DNA of 24,819 nt from Lachnospiraceae bacterium (GTDB taxonomy: Bacteria; Bacillota_A; Clostridia; Lachnospirales; Lachnospiraceae), in the NCBI GenBank assembly GCA_024699595.1, contig JAILPG010000246.1:1-24819 (forward strand), in the 5' to 3' direction. The notes beneath the pieces are model-generated. The model was given only the letters and a program-made list of their open reading frames with translations, ran no database searches and was not told where the DNA came from. Shown in pieces: positions 7,866 through 15,511 of the stretch. The position numbers were made by a program, and so were the translations under genes. Numbering within the stretch: the stretch's first letter is position 1; each line of letters begins with the position of its first letter.

Positions 7866-9335
7866 TCACTTTGTTGCGGCATTCTGAAGCTCTATAGCAT
7901 CATCAAGCGCTGCCTGCATCTCAGGCTCTACCTGTTTAAGATAATCCTCTACCGTGATATCGCCGTTCTTTATATTGAATACTCCTGACCAGAAAGGTGT
8001 GAACCACTCTGAATTATAGGTGTAATCAAATTCCTGTAAAGCTGCATCATAATTGTCGTTACCGTCAAAGTATCCGAAGATAACATCCACATTTGAAGCA
8101 TAAGGTACTTTACCTTCATTTACGGCATCCCTGAACTCGCCGTATGCAAGGCTTGTAATGTTGGGAAGCTGGATCGAAGCACCGGTTGAGATACCCGAAA
8201 CTGCTCTCTGTCCGTCCTCATCTGTTGAAAGCTTTGAGATAAGCTCTGCACAGAGCTCAGGATATTCAGTTGTGGAAGAGACGCAGTATCCTACAGAACC
8301 CATCCATGTGTGTGATCTTCCGTCACCGCTTGGTCCTACAGGCCATCCGCAGAGGTTCCACTTATAAGGGAAGGTTGCATCATCCATGAAAGCTGCAACA
8401 TCCCAGGTACCGCAGGCATAGAATGCTACCTGTCCGTCAAGCCATCTCTGATATCCTCCAAGAGCCGTATCCTGCTCTACAGTAGGAGTAAGTCCGTTGA
8501 TCGTAAGATCCGTATAGAACTTGAGAGCCTCCTCAAGCTGAGGATTATTGGCAACATTTACCTTGGTCATGTCATCGTTTAAGAACTTGGCACCGTTTGA
8601 ATAAAGGAAAGGAGTCATTCCCCACTGATCAGCATTGGCAACGCCCCACTGATCTACTTCGCCGTCGCCGTCTGTATCCTTTGTAAGTGCCTTGCAGACT
8701 TCAACAAACTCATCATAGGTATAAGGCTTGTTGGGATCGGGATAATCAAGTCCTGCCTCATCAAAGAGATCCTGATTGTATGCAAATGCAAAGCAGCTTA
8801 AATCCTTGGGAAGTGCATATAATGAACCTTTTCCGATCTCGTTTCCGTCATAACGGTAGATCGTCTGTGTGGTTCCCCAGATGCTGTCAATAACGTTGGT
8901 ATCTACGATGTCATCAAGAGGAAGCACATATCCGTTATCCACATAGGAACGTACTGCTGCAGGTCCTACATAGAAAACATCGGGAAGATCGTTTGCCGTC
9001 ATATTGGCGATCATCTTCTGATTATATTCATCCTGTGTTGTAACCTCAAATACTACTTCTTTTACTTCATCTGAATGCTCTTTTACAAAATCATCAATAA
9101 GCTGCTGATAGATTTCCTTTTCATGCTCCTGCATATAGAGGAATACGCGGATGGTCTGATCTCCCTCACCTGTCATTGTATCGCTTGAGGTAGAGTCTGT
9201 GGTGTCAGCCGTATCCGTAACCTGTGTCTCCTCGAGCTCTCCTGCTTCCTCAACGGTCTGGATGCCGCTGCAGGCACTAAGGAGCCCAGCTGTCATACAT
9301 GTTGTAAGTAATAATGCCAGTAACTTCTTTTTCAT
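7866..9335 (-). CDS. Extracellular solute-binding lipoprotein of the sugar ABC importer
   Basis: A 489-residue family 1 (maltose-type) sugar-binding protein that would capture oligosaccharide outside the membrane and deliver it to the two permeases. The N-terminus MKKKLLALLLTTCMTAGLLSACSG is a lipoprotein signal peptide with lipobox LSAC, followed by a Thr/Ser/Asp/Glu-rich linker. The body has typical features: an N-terminal IRVFLYMQEHE strand, DLPDVFYVG and PLDDIVDTN. I start at the ATG at 9335 because GGGAG sits seven bases upstream and the signal peptide begins there; an in-frame start at 9386 would add an unlikely leader. It is the first gene of the operon and has its own promoter at 9427-9455. 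The ligand is probably an arabino-oligosaccharide by context. Confidence 0.94.
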   Translation of the reverse strand: MKKKLLALLLTTCMTAGLLSACSGIQTVEEAGELEETQVTDTADTTDSTSSDTMTGEGDQTIRVFLYMQEHEKEIYQQLIDDFVKEHSDEVKEVVFEVTTQDEYNQKMIANMTANDLPDVFYVGPAAVRSYVDNGYVLPLDDIVDTNVIDSIWGTTQTIYRYDGNEIGKGSLYALPKDLSCFAFAYNQDLFDEAGLDYPDPNKPYTYDEFVEVCKALTKDTDGDGEVDQWGVANADQWGMTPFLYSNGAKFLNDDMTKVNVANNPQLEEALKFYTDLTINGLTPTVEQDTALGGYQRWLDGQVAFYACGTWDVAAFMDDATFPYKWNLCGWPVGPSGDGRSHTWMGSVGYCVSSTTEYPELCAELISKLSTDEDGQRAVSGISTGASIQLPNITSLAYGEFRDAVNEGKVPYASNVDVIFGYFDGNDNYDAALQEFDYTYNSEWFTPFWSGVFNIKNGDITVEDYLKQVEPEMQAALDDAIELQNAATK

Positions 9336-9426
9336 GTGTTCTCCCTTCTCCATAAAAAAAGATAAATGATTTAGGTTTTTTGTCAAAATGACGAATAATT
9401 CAGCCGAATTTGTTCCTTATATGTGA

Positions 9427-9455
9427 ATGTTACACTGAGATTTTGTGAAAGTCAA
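9427..9455 (-). promoter_or_regulatory. Sigma-A-type promoter for the sugar importer operon
   Basis: Read on the minus strand, TTGACT (9455-9450) is followed after exactly 17 bases by TAACAT (9432-9427). Transcription would begin near 9420, giving a leader of about 85 nt before the binding-protein ATG at 9335. The inverted-repeat array at 9466-9515 lies just upstream of the -35 box. Confidence 0.75.
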
Positions 9456-9471
9456 TAGTTTATTCTAAAAT
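9443..9471 (+). promoter_or_regulatory. Candidate promoter for the ArsR-type regulator, overlapping the importer promoter
   Basis: On the plus strand TTGTGA (9443-9448) and TAAAAT (9466-9471) are 17 bases apart. The -10 box lies inside the left arm of the palindrome at 9466-9487, as expected for an autorepressed regulator gene. Its -35 region overlaps the divergent importer promoter, so the two could compete for polymerase. It is weaker than the importer promoter. Confidence 0.5.
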
Positions 9472-9515
9472 AATCTAAATTATTTTAATTTTACTAAAAT
9501 ATCTAAAGTATTTTA
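9466..9515. promoter_or_regulatory. Operator-like array of TAAAAT/ATTTTA inverted repeats
   Basis: Three dyads lie side by side. TAAAATAAT-CTAA-ATTATTTTA at 9466-9487 is a perfect 9-4-9 palindrome. ATTTTA-C-TAAAAT at 9488-9500 is perfect. TAAAATAT-CTAAA-GTATTTTA at 9495-9515 has one mismatch between the arms. The first and third share the central CTAA and have centres about 28.5 bp apart. The adjacent ArsR-type regulator is the obvious candidate ligand, since that family binds AT-rich imperfect palindromes as dimers. The sites cover the regulator's -10 region and lie upstream of the importer -35. Confidence 0.65.
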
Positions 9516-9617
9516 TTGTATTTTTCACAAAAAAAGGTTATCATGAACTATCATGAATGCTATGATGGTATACGGGATCACGTTTTATCCATGAATTATG
9601 AACGGAAAGGAACTGCC

Positions 9618-10532
9618 ATGGTCATAATATCCACACCCGATGAGGGCTTAGAACTGTTCAAGACACTGGGAAGCGAGGTACGCATAGATATCATCAAACT
9701 GCTTCTTAATAATAAACAGATGAATCTGAACGAGATCGCAAAGGAGCTTCAGATCACTAACGGTGCGCTCACAAGCCACATAAAGAAGCTTGAATCTTCG
9801 GGGCTTATCTCAATATCCAACGAGCCGTCCGGTCATGGCAACCAGAAGCTGTGTTCTCTCAGAAAGGACAAGATACTTATAGACTTCGATACACCTGCGG
9901 CTGTCCAGAACGTAACTACCACGAACATTAAGATAGGACATTATACCGATTATAATATATATCCGACCTGCGGACTGGCTTCGCCTGATGCACTGATCGG
10001 CGAGGTTGACGATACTAGATATTTTTCCCATCCCGACAGATACAACGCAGATATTCTGTGGTTTACCAGAGGATATGTTGAATACGAGATCCCCAACTTC
10101 ATCCCCTCCTCACAAAAGATCACCCAGATCATGATATCGGCAGAGCTGTCAAGCGAGGCTCCGGGGATCAATTCGGTATGGCCTTCAGACATAACTTTTT
10201 CATTAAATGATACGGAGATAGGAATGTGGACCTCACCGGGAGATTTCGGAGATATGCGAGGCATCTTTACGCCTGAATGGTGGTTCCCCAACTGGAATCA
10301 GTACGGACTGTTAAAGCTCCTGGTGATCAATGAAACAGGTACCTTCATAGACGGACTGCAGATATCGGACGTATCCATCACGGACTTTAAGCTTGATTAT
10401 AAGAGCAAACTGCGCTTCAAATTTGCTGTAAAGGATGATTCCGAGCATGTGGGAGGGCTTACAATATTCGGAAGCACTTTCGGTAATTACGCTCAGGATA
10501 TAAAGGCAAGTCTCAGCTACATGCCGATGTGA
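9618..10532 (+). CDS. ArsR-type winged-helix regulator with large C-terminal beta-rich domain
   Basis: A 304-residue regulator from the chosen start. Residues 11-85 form an ArsR-like winged helix: LFKTLGSEVRIDIIKLLL, then LNEIAKELQITNGALTSHIKKLESSGLI with the recognition helix near 48-63. The ArsR metal-binding motif (ELCVCDL type) is absent. Residues 105-304 form a Trp/Gly/Asp-rich, probably beta-sandwich domain (for example EWWFPNWNQYGLL and GGLTIFGSTFGNYA) that could bind a sugar; no function is known to me. The ATG at 9618 has AAAGGA at normal spacing and gives the usual short lead-in to the helix-turn-helix; an ATG at 9543 with AAAGG is an alternative. It lies between the importer operon (divergent) and the GH43 genes (convergent), so it probably controls both. 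Confidence 0.85.
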   Translation: MVIISTPDEGLELFKTLGSEVRIDIIKLLLNNKQMNLNEIAKELQITNGALTSHIKKLESSGLISISNEPSGHGNQKLCSLRKDKILIDFDTPAAVQNVTTTNIKIGHYTDYNIYPTCGLASPDALIGEVDDTRYFSHPDRYNADILWFTRGYVEYEIPNFIPSSQKITQIMISAELSSEAPGINSVWPSDITFSLNDTEIGMWTSPGDFGDMRGIFTPEWWFPNWNQYGLLKLLVINETGTFIDGLQISDVSITDFKLDYKSKLRFKFAVKDDSEHVGGLTIFGSTFGNYAQDIKASLSYMPM

Positions 10533-10546
10533 TCAGATGTAACGCA

Positions 10547-12103
10547 TCATTCTGTCTCCGGGGCTATGTATGAAACGGCCCAGATCGTTTCATTATCACC
10601 GCAGGCGCTTATGCAGACCACGTCATTGCCGGCCTCATCGGTCATCTTCGTGATCACCCCATGGTACTCCTTTTCATCAAGCGTTACATGGATGAAGGAA
10701 GAATCTTCCGTGATCTCATAGCTTCCGCATTCCGCGCCGTTTTCATTTTCCGTTATCCGGCCTTTTGAAAACCGGTACGGTCTGGATTCATGTATCTTAT
10801 CGCTCACATCAAGTTCATGATCGACAATATAAAACGTTCCCGAAAGATCATCTGTATCTGATCCCTTAAGCTCAGTCTCATCCGCTGTCTCAAAAGGACT
10901 CATCACAAACCAGCCGTCCTCATTGAGAAAAAGCCTGTGTACGCGGGGCTCATGGTACTCACTTCCGTTATCAAACCTCTGATGATACGTGATATACATA
11001 TTACCGTCAAAGCCCTTAAATACCGACTGACCTCCCGGAGCCATATAGGCTGTGTCAAGAGATGGAAAAGTGTAATTTCCGGCCATTTTTAACCCATAAG
11101 ACATGTAGTTTTCCTCATCACCCATGATCTGATCCTTCATATCAAGATACGGTCCTCTGGGGTCTTTGCTTCGAAACTGCCTTATCTGGTATCCGCCTGC
11201 TCTCTGTAACTGCCCGAAAGAGACAAAGAGATAATAATATCCTGTCTCGGGAACATACTCTATATAGGGGCCTTCACAGGGATGATGTCCTCCCCCGATC
11301 AGATGATATCCGAAGTACGGATCCGCATCAGACCCGGGATGAACGGGAAGACCGGTCGACGGATCGATCTCAAGCAAAAAGATACCGCCCGACCAGGAGC
11401 CGTATACCATCCACTGTTTTCCCTCCGCGTCGGTAAAAACAGCCGGATCTATGCAGTTGGGCCATTTGCTGTTATCATATCCTCCCAGATGCAGATATCT
11501 CTCAGTATCAGTATCTGTCCCGAGTATCTCATAAAGATTGGTATCTTTAATGGTCGAACCCGTAAAACCCGAATAAAGAAGGGTATCCGTATAGGTATAA
11601 GGACCTTCGGGAGTATCCGACATGGCGAGAGCAAGAGTTGATTTGATATAGGTGGAGCTTGTGCAGAAATAGAGCAGGTATTTATCCATCCGTTCGTTAT
11701 AAAAGATATTACCTGCCCAGACAGAATATCCCCCTTCCGCATTTTTCCCGACATATTTAAATGCATCAAGGGATCCGGAATAGAGATTTTCTATGTAATT
11801 CTTTGAACTGCCGTTTGATATGTAATCCCATGTGTTCAGATCCTCTGAGGATGCAAGGATCATATGGGAACCGGTCATGTAGTACTTACCGTCTTTTGCT
11901 GCTATGATCTGCGGATCATGGCAGGATATGCCGGTGGAACAGTTTCCTTTCCTGATACTTTCGGGAGATAACTCCGTAAAGATCCCCGAATCTCTGTTGT
12001 CGTGCATACCCGCCTCCCCGGCTGTACAGCCCGTAAGCATTGCAGCCGAAACCACTGCTGCAGCCATCATAAATGATAAACGTGATAACATGCTTTTCCT
12101 CAT
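10547..12103 (-). CDS. GH43 endo-alpha-1,5-L-arabinanase-like lipoprotein (Abn2/GH43_4 type)
   Basis: A 518-residue secreted lipoprotein (lipobox LTGC, C26) with a five-bladed GH43 propeller over about residues 50-405. The three catalytic acids are visible: D63 in CHDP (general base), D219 in NCIDP (pKa modulator) and E277 in CEGPY (general acid). The segments WMVYGSWSGGIFLLEIDP, MAGNYTF and ITYHQRF resemble Bacillus subtilis Abn2, an endo-1,5-arabinanase. A C-terminal beta domain (about 415-518) is also typical of that subgroup. It would cut arabinan at the cell surface and feed the importer. It lies 39 bases downstream of the cytoplasmic GH43 gene and ends 14 bases from the convergent regulator gene, with no terminator visible between. 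Subfamily assignment is by eye; GH43 specificity can vary. Confidence 0.88.
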   Translation of the reverse strand: MRKSMLSRLSFMMAAAVVSAAMLTGCTAGEAGMHDNRDSGIFTELSPESIRKGNCSTGISCHDPQIIAAKDGKYYMTGSHMILASSEDLNTWDYISNGSSKNYIENLYSGSLDAFKYVGKNAEGGYSVWAGNIFYNERMDKYLLYFCTSSTYIKSTLALAMSDTPEGPYTYTDTLLYSGFTGSTIKDTNLYEILGTDTDTERYLHLGGYDNSKWPNCIDPAVFTDAEGKQWMVYGSWSGGIFLLEIDPSTGLPVHPGSDADPYFGYHLIGGGHHPCEGPYIEYVPETGYYYLFVSFGQLQRAGGYQIRQFRSKDPRGPYLDMKDQIMGDEENYMSYGLKMAGNYTFPSLDTAYMAPGGQSVFKGFDGNMYITYHQRFDNGSEYHEPRVHRLFLNEDGWFVMSPFETADETELKGSDTDDLSGTFYIVDHELDVSDKIHESRPYRFSKGRITENENGAECGSYEITEDSSFIHVTLDEKEYHGVITKMTDEAGNDVVCISACGDNETIWAVSYIAPETE

Positions 12104-12142
12104 ACAAACAACCTGCTATATCGGGAAACCCCGTTTACGGAT

Positions 12143-13108
12143 CTATTCGCTGTCATGATCATTATAATACGAAAACACCGGACGCAGATCGCGATCCCAT
12201 CTTATCTTCATAAGAAAAGCATGCCTGTTGGGATTGTAGAGGGGATTTCCCGTGATCTCGGATTCTGTCCTCGCATGATAGACCATGATATCCCGGCCGT
12301 CTTCATCTACCGTAAAGGAGTTGTGTCCAGGCCCGTACAGTCCGAGCGAAGCATCTGTTTTAAGCACCGGATAGCGCTCCTTTTTCCAGTTAAGGGGATC
12401 CGTCAGATCGCTCCCTGACTTTGCGGAAAGCATCCCCATGCAGTAGTCTGCCCCTGTCTCACTTGCGGAATAAGTAAGATAGATGTTTCCGTCCTTCTTT
12501 ATAACAGCAGGTCCTTCGTTTACCCAGAAGCCTACTCTTTCCCAGTCATAATCGGGTGTTGTAAGCAGCACCTGGACTGTTTTAAGCTTTGTTCCCGATT
12601 CCATCTCAGCTATGTAGAGATTGCTGATCTGTTTTCCGACGCTTACCTTCTCGGCCCACACAAAATACCATTTCCCATCATCCGTAAATACGGTCGCATC
12701 AAGCGAGAAGGCTCTGAAGGAAAAATCATCCTCGTCGGCGCACTGCATCGGCCCGGCTTCAGCCCAGAGATCTTCATAGGGATCATCCCCCGTGCATTCA
12801 AGCACATATGGTCTTATCTTCCAGATATCATCTATCTCACCCCCGGCGAAATAGATATAGTATCTTCCGAACAGGTAATGCAGCTCCGGAGCCCAGATAT
12901 GCTTGCTTGCGGGACCTGTTTTATGACAGGTCCAAAGCACTTTTTCTTCGGAATCCGAAAGACCTGTAAGACTTCTGCTCCTTCTGAGCACGATCCGGTC
13001 ATATTCCTGTACCGAGGCGGTAAAATAATAATATCCGCCGTATCTTGTTACAAAAGGATCCGCTCTCTGCAGGATCCATGGTTTCAAATAATCAAAGCCT
13101 CTGTCCAT
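12143..13108 (-). CDS. Cytoplasmic GH43 exo-alpha-L-arabinofuranosidase-like enzyme (GH43_26 type)
   Basis: A 321-residue single-domain GH43 enzyme with no signal peptide, so it acts in the cytoplasm. Catalytic acids are D17 (RADPFV), D137 (SLDATVF) and E198 (VNEGPA). HIWAPELHYLFGRYYIYFAGG and YGPGHNSF match the subgroup of exo-1,5-alpha-L-arabinofuranosidases (GH43_26), whose members run about 310-350 residues. It would release arabinose from imported arabino-oligosaccharides. AAAGGTG precedes the ATG. It is the first gene of a two-gene unit with the surface arabinanase. The 148-base gap upstream carries a TAAAATATTTTA palindrome like the operators near the regulator. Arabinose isomerase and kinase genes are not in the window. 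Confidence 0.88.
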   Translation of the reverse strand: MDRGFDYLKPWILQRADPFVTRYGGYYYFTASVQEYDRIVLRRSRSLTGLSDSEEKVLWTCHKTGPASKHIWAPELHYLFGRYYIYFAGGEIDDIWKIRPYVLECTGDDPYEDLWAEAGPMQCADEDDFSFRAFSLDATVFTDDGKWYFVWAEKVSVGKQISNLYIAEMESGTKLKTVQVLLTTPDYDWERVGFWVNEGPAVIKKDGNIYLTYSASETGADYCMGMLSAKSGSDLTDPLNWKKERYPVLKTDASLGLYGPGHNSFTVDEDGRDIMVYHARTESEITGNPLYNPNRHAFLMKIRWDRDLRPVFSYYNDHDSE

Positions 13109-13222
13109 TAACCTTCACCTTTAAATAACCCCCAATGATATACCAGGCTTCTCAAATCTTTACGATAATCAAAAATAGTTTATCATTATCTTAAACAATG
13201 ATATCACAATGATCCTTTAGAT

Positions 13223-13248
13223 ACAACAGTTTGTTGTAAAATATTTTA
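13223..13248. promoter_or_regulatory. Overlapping palindromes upstream of the GH43 gene pair
   Basis: ACAACA-GTT-TGTTGT (13223-13237) is a perfect 6-3-6 hairpin, and TAAAATATTTTA (13237-13248) is a perfect 12-bp palindrome joined to it. They lie directly after the AAA+ gene stop and about 115-140 bases upstream of the GH43 start. The second matches the half-sites of the 9466-9515 array, so the ArsR-type protein may bind here. The first may act as a weak terminator of the AAA+ gene. I could not place a convincing promoter between here and 13108. Confidence 0.4.
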
Positions 13249-13256
13249 GTTTTGCC

Positions 13257-15185
13257 TTAATCAATCCTGAATCCTATGGGATTTTTCTTTTTCCCGTTTT
13301 TCAATACATCCGGTATCGAAAAATCCTCGGCTAAGAGAACAAAGTCACATAGTTTGAACGGATCGGGATCATTGTAGATCCTAGATGCATAATCAAGGAT
13401 CGCATTCTCTGCAAGATTTCTGCAGAAACGTCCGTTTCCGGCCTCATCCTTTCCTACTGCCGTCTTACAGATCGTAAGTACCTTCTCCTTTGCTCCGGGA
13501 TCAATTGAAAATCCTTTCTTTTGAACCTCAAGTTCTGTGATCTTAACCATATCGGAAGCTGAATAATCCTCAAATGAGATATGAAAAGGAACACGTGATC
13601 TAAGTCCGGGATTTCTTGAAAACAGCTTCTCCATTTTGTCAGGATACCCGGCAAAGATCACTATGGTATCCTCCCTGTTGTTCTCCATTTCCTGTACGAT
13701 CGTGTTTATCGCTTCGTCACCGAATTCACCCTCATTGTTTTCAACCAGTGAATAGGCTTCATCTATAAACAAAAGCTTTCCCTTGGCCTTTAAAAAGACA
13801 TCCCTTACCTTGCCTGCCGTCTGTCCCTCATACTTTGCTACAAGATCAGCCCTTCCCACTTCGACCATCTCACATGTATCAAGCAGTCCGATCTCATGAA
13901 AGATCCCCGCGAGTATCCTTGCAACGGTTGTCTTTGCGGTCCCGGGATTACCGGTAAACTCCATATTGAGTGAGATCGGAACAGGATTCTTTCCGCTTGC
14001 CTCAATATCCCGCTTCATCTTTGCAAAAGCCGTGATCTTTTTTACCTTTTCCTTAACCTCCGACAGACCTATGAGGCTTTCAAGCATCTCCTTAAAATTC
14101 TTATCCTCATCAGGTACCGGCTGCCTTACAAGCTTATGCTCTGCAAGTTTGTTTTTTACCTCTTCGAAAGATGTTTTGCCAAGATTGCGGACTTTCATGA
14201 GCTCTTCATCAGTCAGCTTTTTGAGCTGTCCGATAGTCTGTATTCCGGCTCTTCTCAGACAGTTATAGGCCCTCACGCTTAAGTCCAGATCTTCTATCGA
14301 TGTATCTGCATCTTCGTCTTCGTCATCTTCTTCATCCTCATATTCATCTTCATCAATGACATCGGAATCATCGAAGTCTTCATCGAAGGTTTCATCAAAG
14401 ATATCTTCCGTGCATTCCTCCCAGTCTCCATCCTCGTACTGTTTCTCTGTTTCCGCCGTCTTGTTTGCAGCCGTATATAAAAGTCTTGTCATGCTGTCAA
14501 GGAAAAACTCATCAGGAAGCCCCTCCCCGGTCAGAACCGCTTCTGCAGCCATGTGCGGAAAGGCAAGAGATATAAGGCTTTTCATCCTTAAGGACATCTC
14601 CCGCGGAAGACTTAAAAAGATCATTCCATGACCGCCTGTATTCTTTTTCTGATCTTCGGACCGTCCTGCGTCTTCAGAATTGTCACTGCTTCCGGCTAAG
14701 ATCCTGATAACTGCTCTTTCTTCAAACAGCATGTCGGCAAGCTCCTTAATGTAGCCTTCAGATACTCTTTTCTCCTCCTTTCCGTTTCCTTCAGACTGCC
14801 TTTCCCTTTCAATACAGGTATCTCTGGAACTTCCCAGAACCGATGACAGTCTGTATATCTTTAAGCCTTCTTCAGACAGGTCTTTAAGTTCCGATGATGA
14901 ATCCTTGTCAGCTGCCGCAAGATCCTTGAATATCCAGTTATAATCATCCTCCGAAACATTAAGTCCGGTACTGGAAAATACAAAACAGCGAAATCCCTTA
15001 TCCTCATCGGTCTCTATCTGACACCCTAAAGACCTTCCGGCCGGAAGCAGGGCTGCGGAACTAAGAAATCTTTCGCTGACCTTTAAAACGTCATTCTCTC
15101 CGATATTGCGGACTCTTCCCGTATCAATGGACAGTGCCGTGATATTTGACAGACCGACAGTTTCAAATCTCATATGTTTGCTCAT
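13257..15185 (-). CDS. CbxX/SpoVK-type AAA+ ATPase with internal RNA polymerase alpha-CTD-like domain
   Basis: A 642-residue protein with four parts. Residues 1-245 are an unrecognised N-terminal region. Residues 250-299 are a very acidic linker. Residues 296-352 resemble the helix-hairpin-helix C-terminal domain of the Firmicutes RNA polymerase alpha subunit ([19 protein letters not shown] ... [17 protein letters not shown]). Residues 365-630 are a CbxX-type AAA+ module: Walker [10 protein letters not shown] at 412-420, Walker B LLFIDEAY at 471-478, arginine finger near R529/R531 and a sensor-2 region with [11 protein letters not shown]. Equivalents of the alpha-CTD DNA-contact residues R265, N268, C269, G296, S299 and E302 are present (R305, N308, C309, G336, S339, E342); K298 is threonine. 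AGAGGT supports the start. The role is unknown; it may remodel a complex docked through the CTD-like domain. Confidence 0.9.
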   Translation of the reverse strand: MSKHMRFETVGLSNITALSIDTGRVRNIGENDVLKVSERFLSSAALLPAGRSLGCQIETDEDKGFRCFVFSSTGLNVSEDDYNWIFKDLAAADKDSSSELKDLSEEGLKIYRLSSVLGSSRDTCIERERQSEGNGKEEKRVSEGYIKELADMLFEERAVIRILAGSSDNSEDAGRSEDQKKNTGGHGMIFLSLPREMSLRMKSLISLAFPHMAAEAVLTGEGLPDEFFLDSMTRLLYTAANKTAETEKQYEDGDWEECTEDIFDETFDEDFDDSDVIDEDEYEDEEDDEDEDADTSIEDLDLSVRAYNCLRRAGIQTIGQLKKLTDEELMKVRNLGKTSFEEVKNKLAEHKLVRQPVPDEDKNFKEMLESLIGLSEVKEKVKKITAFAKMKRDIEASGKNPVPISLNMEFTGNPGTAKTTVARILAGIFHEIGLLDTCEMVEVGRADLVAKYEGQTAGKVRDVFLKAKGKLLFIDEAYSLVENNEGEFGDEAINTIVQEMENNREDTIVIFAGYPDKMEKLFSRNPGLRSRVPFHISFEDYSASDMVKITELEVQKKGFSIDPGAKEKVLTICKTAVGKDEAGNGRFCRNLAENAILDYASRIYNDPDPFKLCDFVLLAEDFSIPDVLKNGKKKNPIGFRID

Positions 15186-15233
15186 ATTCTGTGCACCTCT
15201 TTCTTTCCGGAATTCCGTAAAATATTGATTTAC

Positions 15234-15367
15234 TTTGTGTCATTTCAATTTTTATCGCAGTCTGGACGGACTATTCCTTGGCCCGCTCGTCTCTTCGCGT
15301 GGCTTCCCCGGTCGGCCGTCCGGCCATCTGCGGATGAAATTGTCAAGGTACGTATCAGGTCACAAAG
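15234..15367 (-). ncRNA. Unclassified GC-rich structured element (candidate RNA or leader)
   Basis: Read on the minus strand, helices nest in order. CTTTGTG/CACAAAG forms the outermost (7 bp, 15367-15361 with 15240-15234). Inside it CAATTT/AAATTG (6 bp) and CCGCAG/CTGCG(A) are separated by a 4x4 internal loop. GGACGG/CCGTCC (6 bp) comes next, then GCC(A)CGC/GCGGGC closes a purine-rich loop GAAGAGACGA. The block is clearly more GC-rich than the flanking AT-rich DNA and lies 48-182 bases upstream of the AAA+ start. It matches no tRNA, tmRNA, RNase P, SRP or riboswitch class that I can recall. It could be a leader RNA, a free RNA or a small mobile palindromic element. Confidence 0.45.
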
Positions 15368-15391
15368 GTTTCATCCAGTGCTTATGAGCAA

Positions 15392-15485
15392 CAAAAAAAG
15401 CCGTTGTCCTGATGATATGCAAAAGGGCATACTGCTCCTAAAGAGCATTTGTCACCTTTCATATATCATCAATACAACGGCTTTT
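15392..15485 (-). terminator. Long-hairpin rho-independent terminator of the DUF697-like gene
   Basis: AAAAGCCGTTGT (15396-15407) pairs perfectly over 12 bp with ACAACGGCTTTT (15474-15485). The arms continue inwards as TGATGATATG against CATATATCATCA (two-base bulge), AAAGG against CCTTT, and a small TGCTC-CTAAA-GAGCA tip. On the minus strand the stem is followed by a run of seven T (15399-15393). It lies 27 bases after the DUF697-like stop and ends that transcript. At about 90 nt the hairpin is much longer than an ordinary terminator. Confidence 0.8.
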
Positions 15486-15511
15486 ATCTAAGCCATATTA
15501 AATTGCGGAAA

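Noticed and set aside
15234..15367. Assignment of the structured element to RNase P, tmRNA, SRP RNA, or the cobalamin or guanidine riboswitch
   Set aside because: Segments such as AAGGAATAGTCCG and GAAGCCACGCG are only superficially like known boxes, and the full conserved cores are missing.
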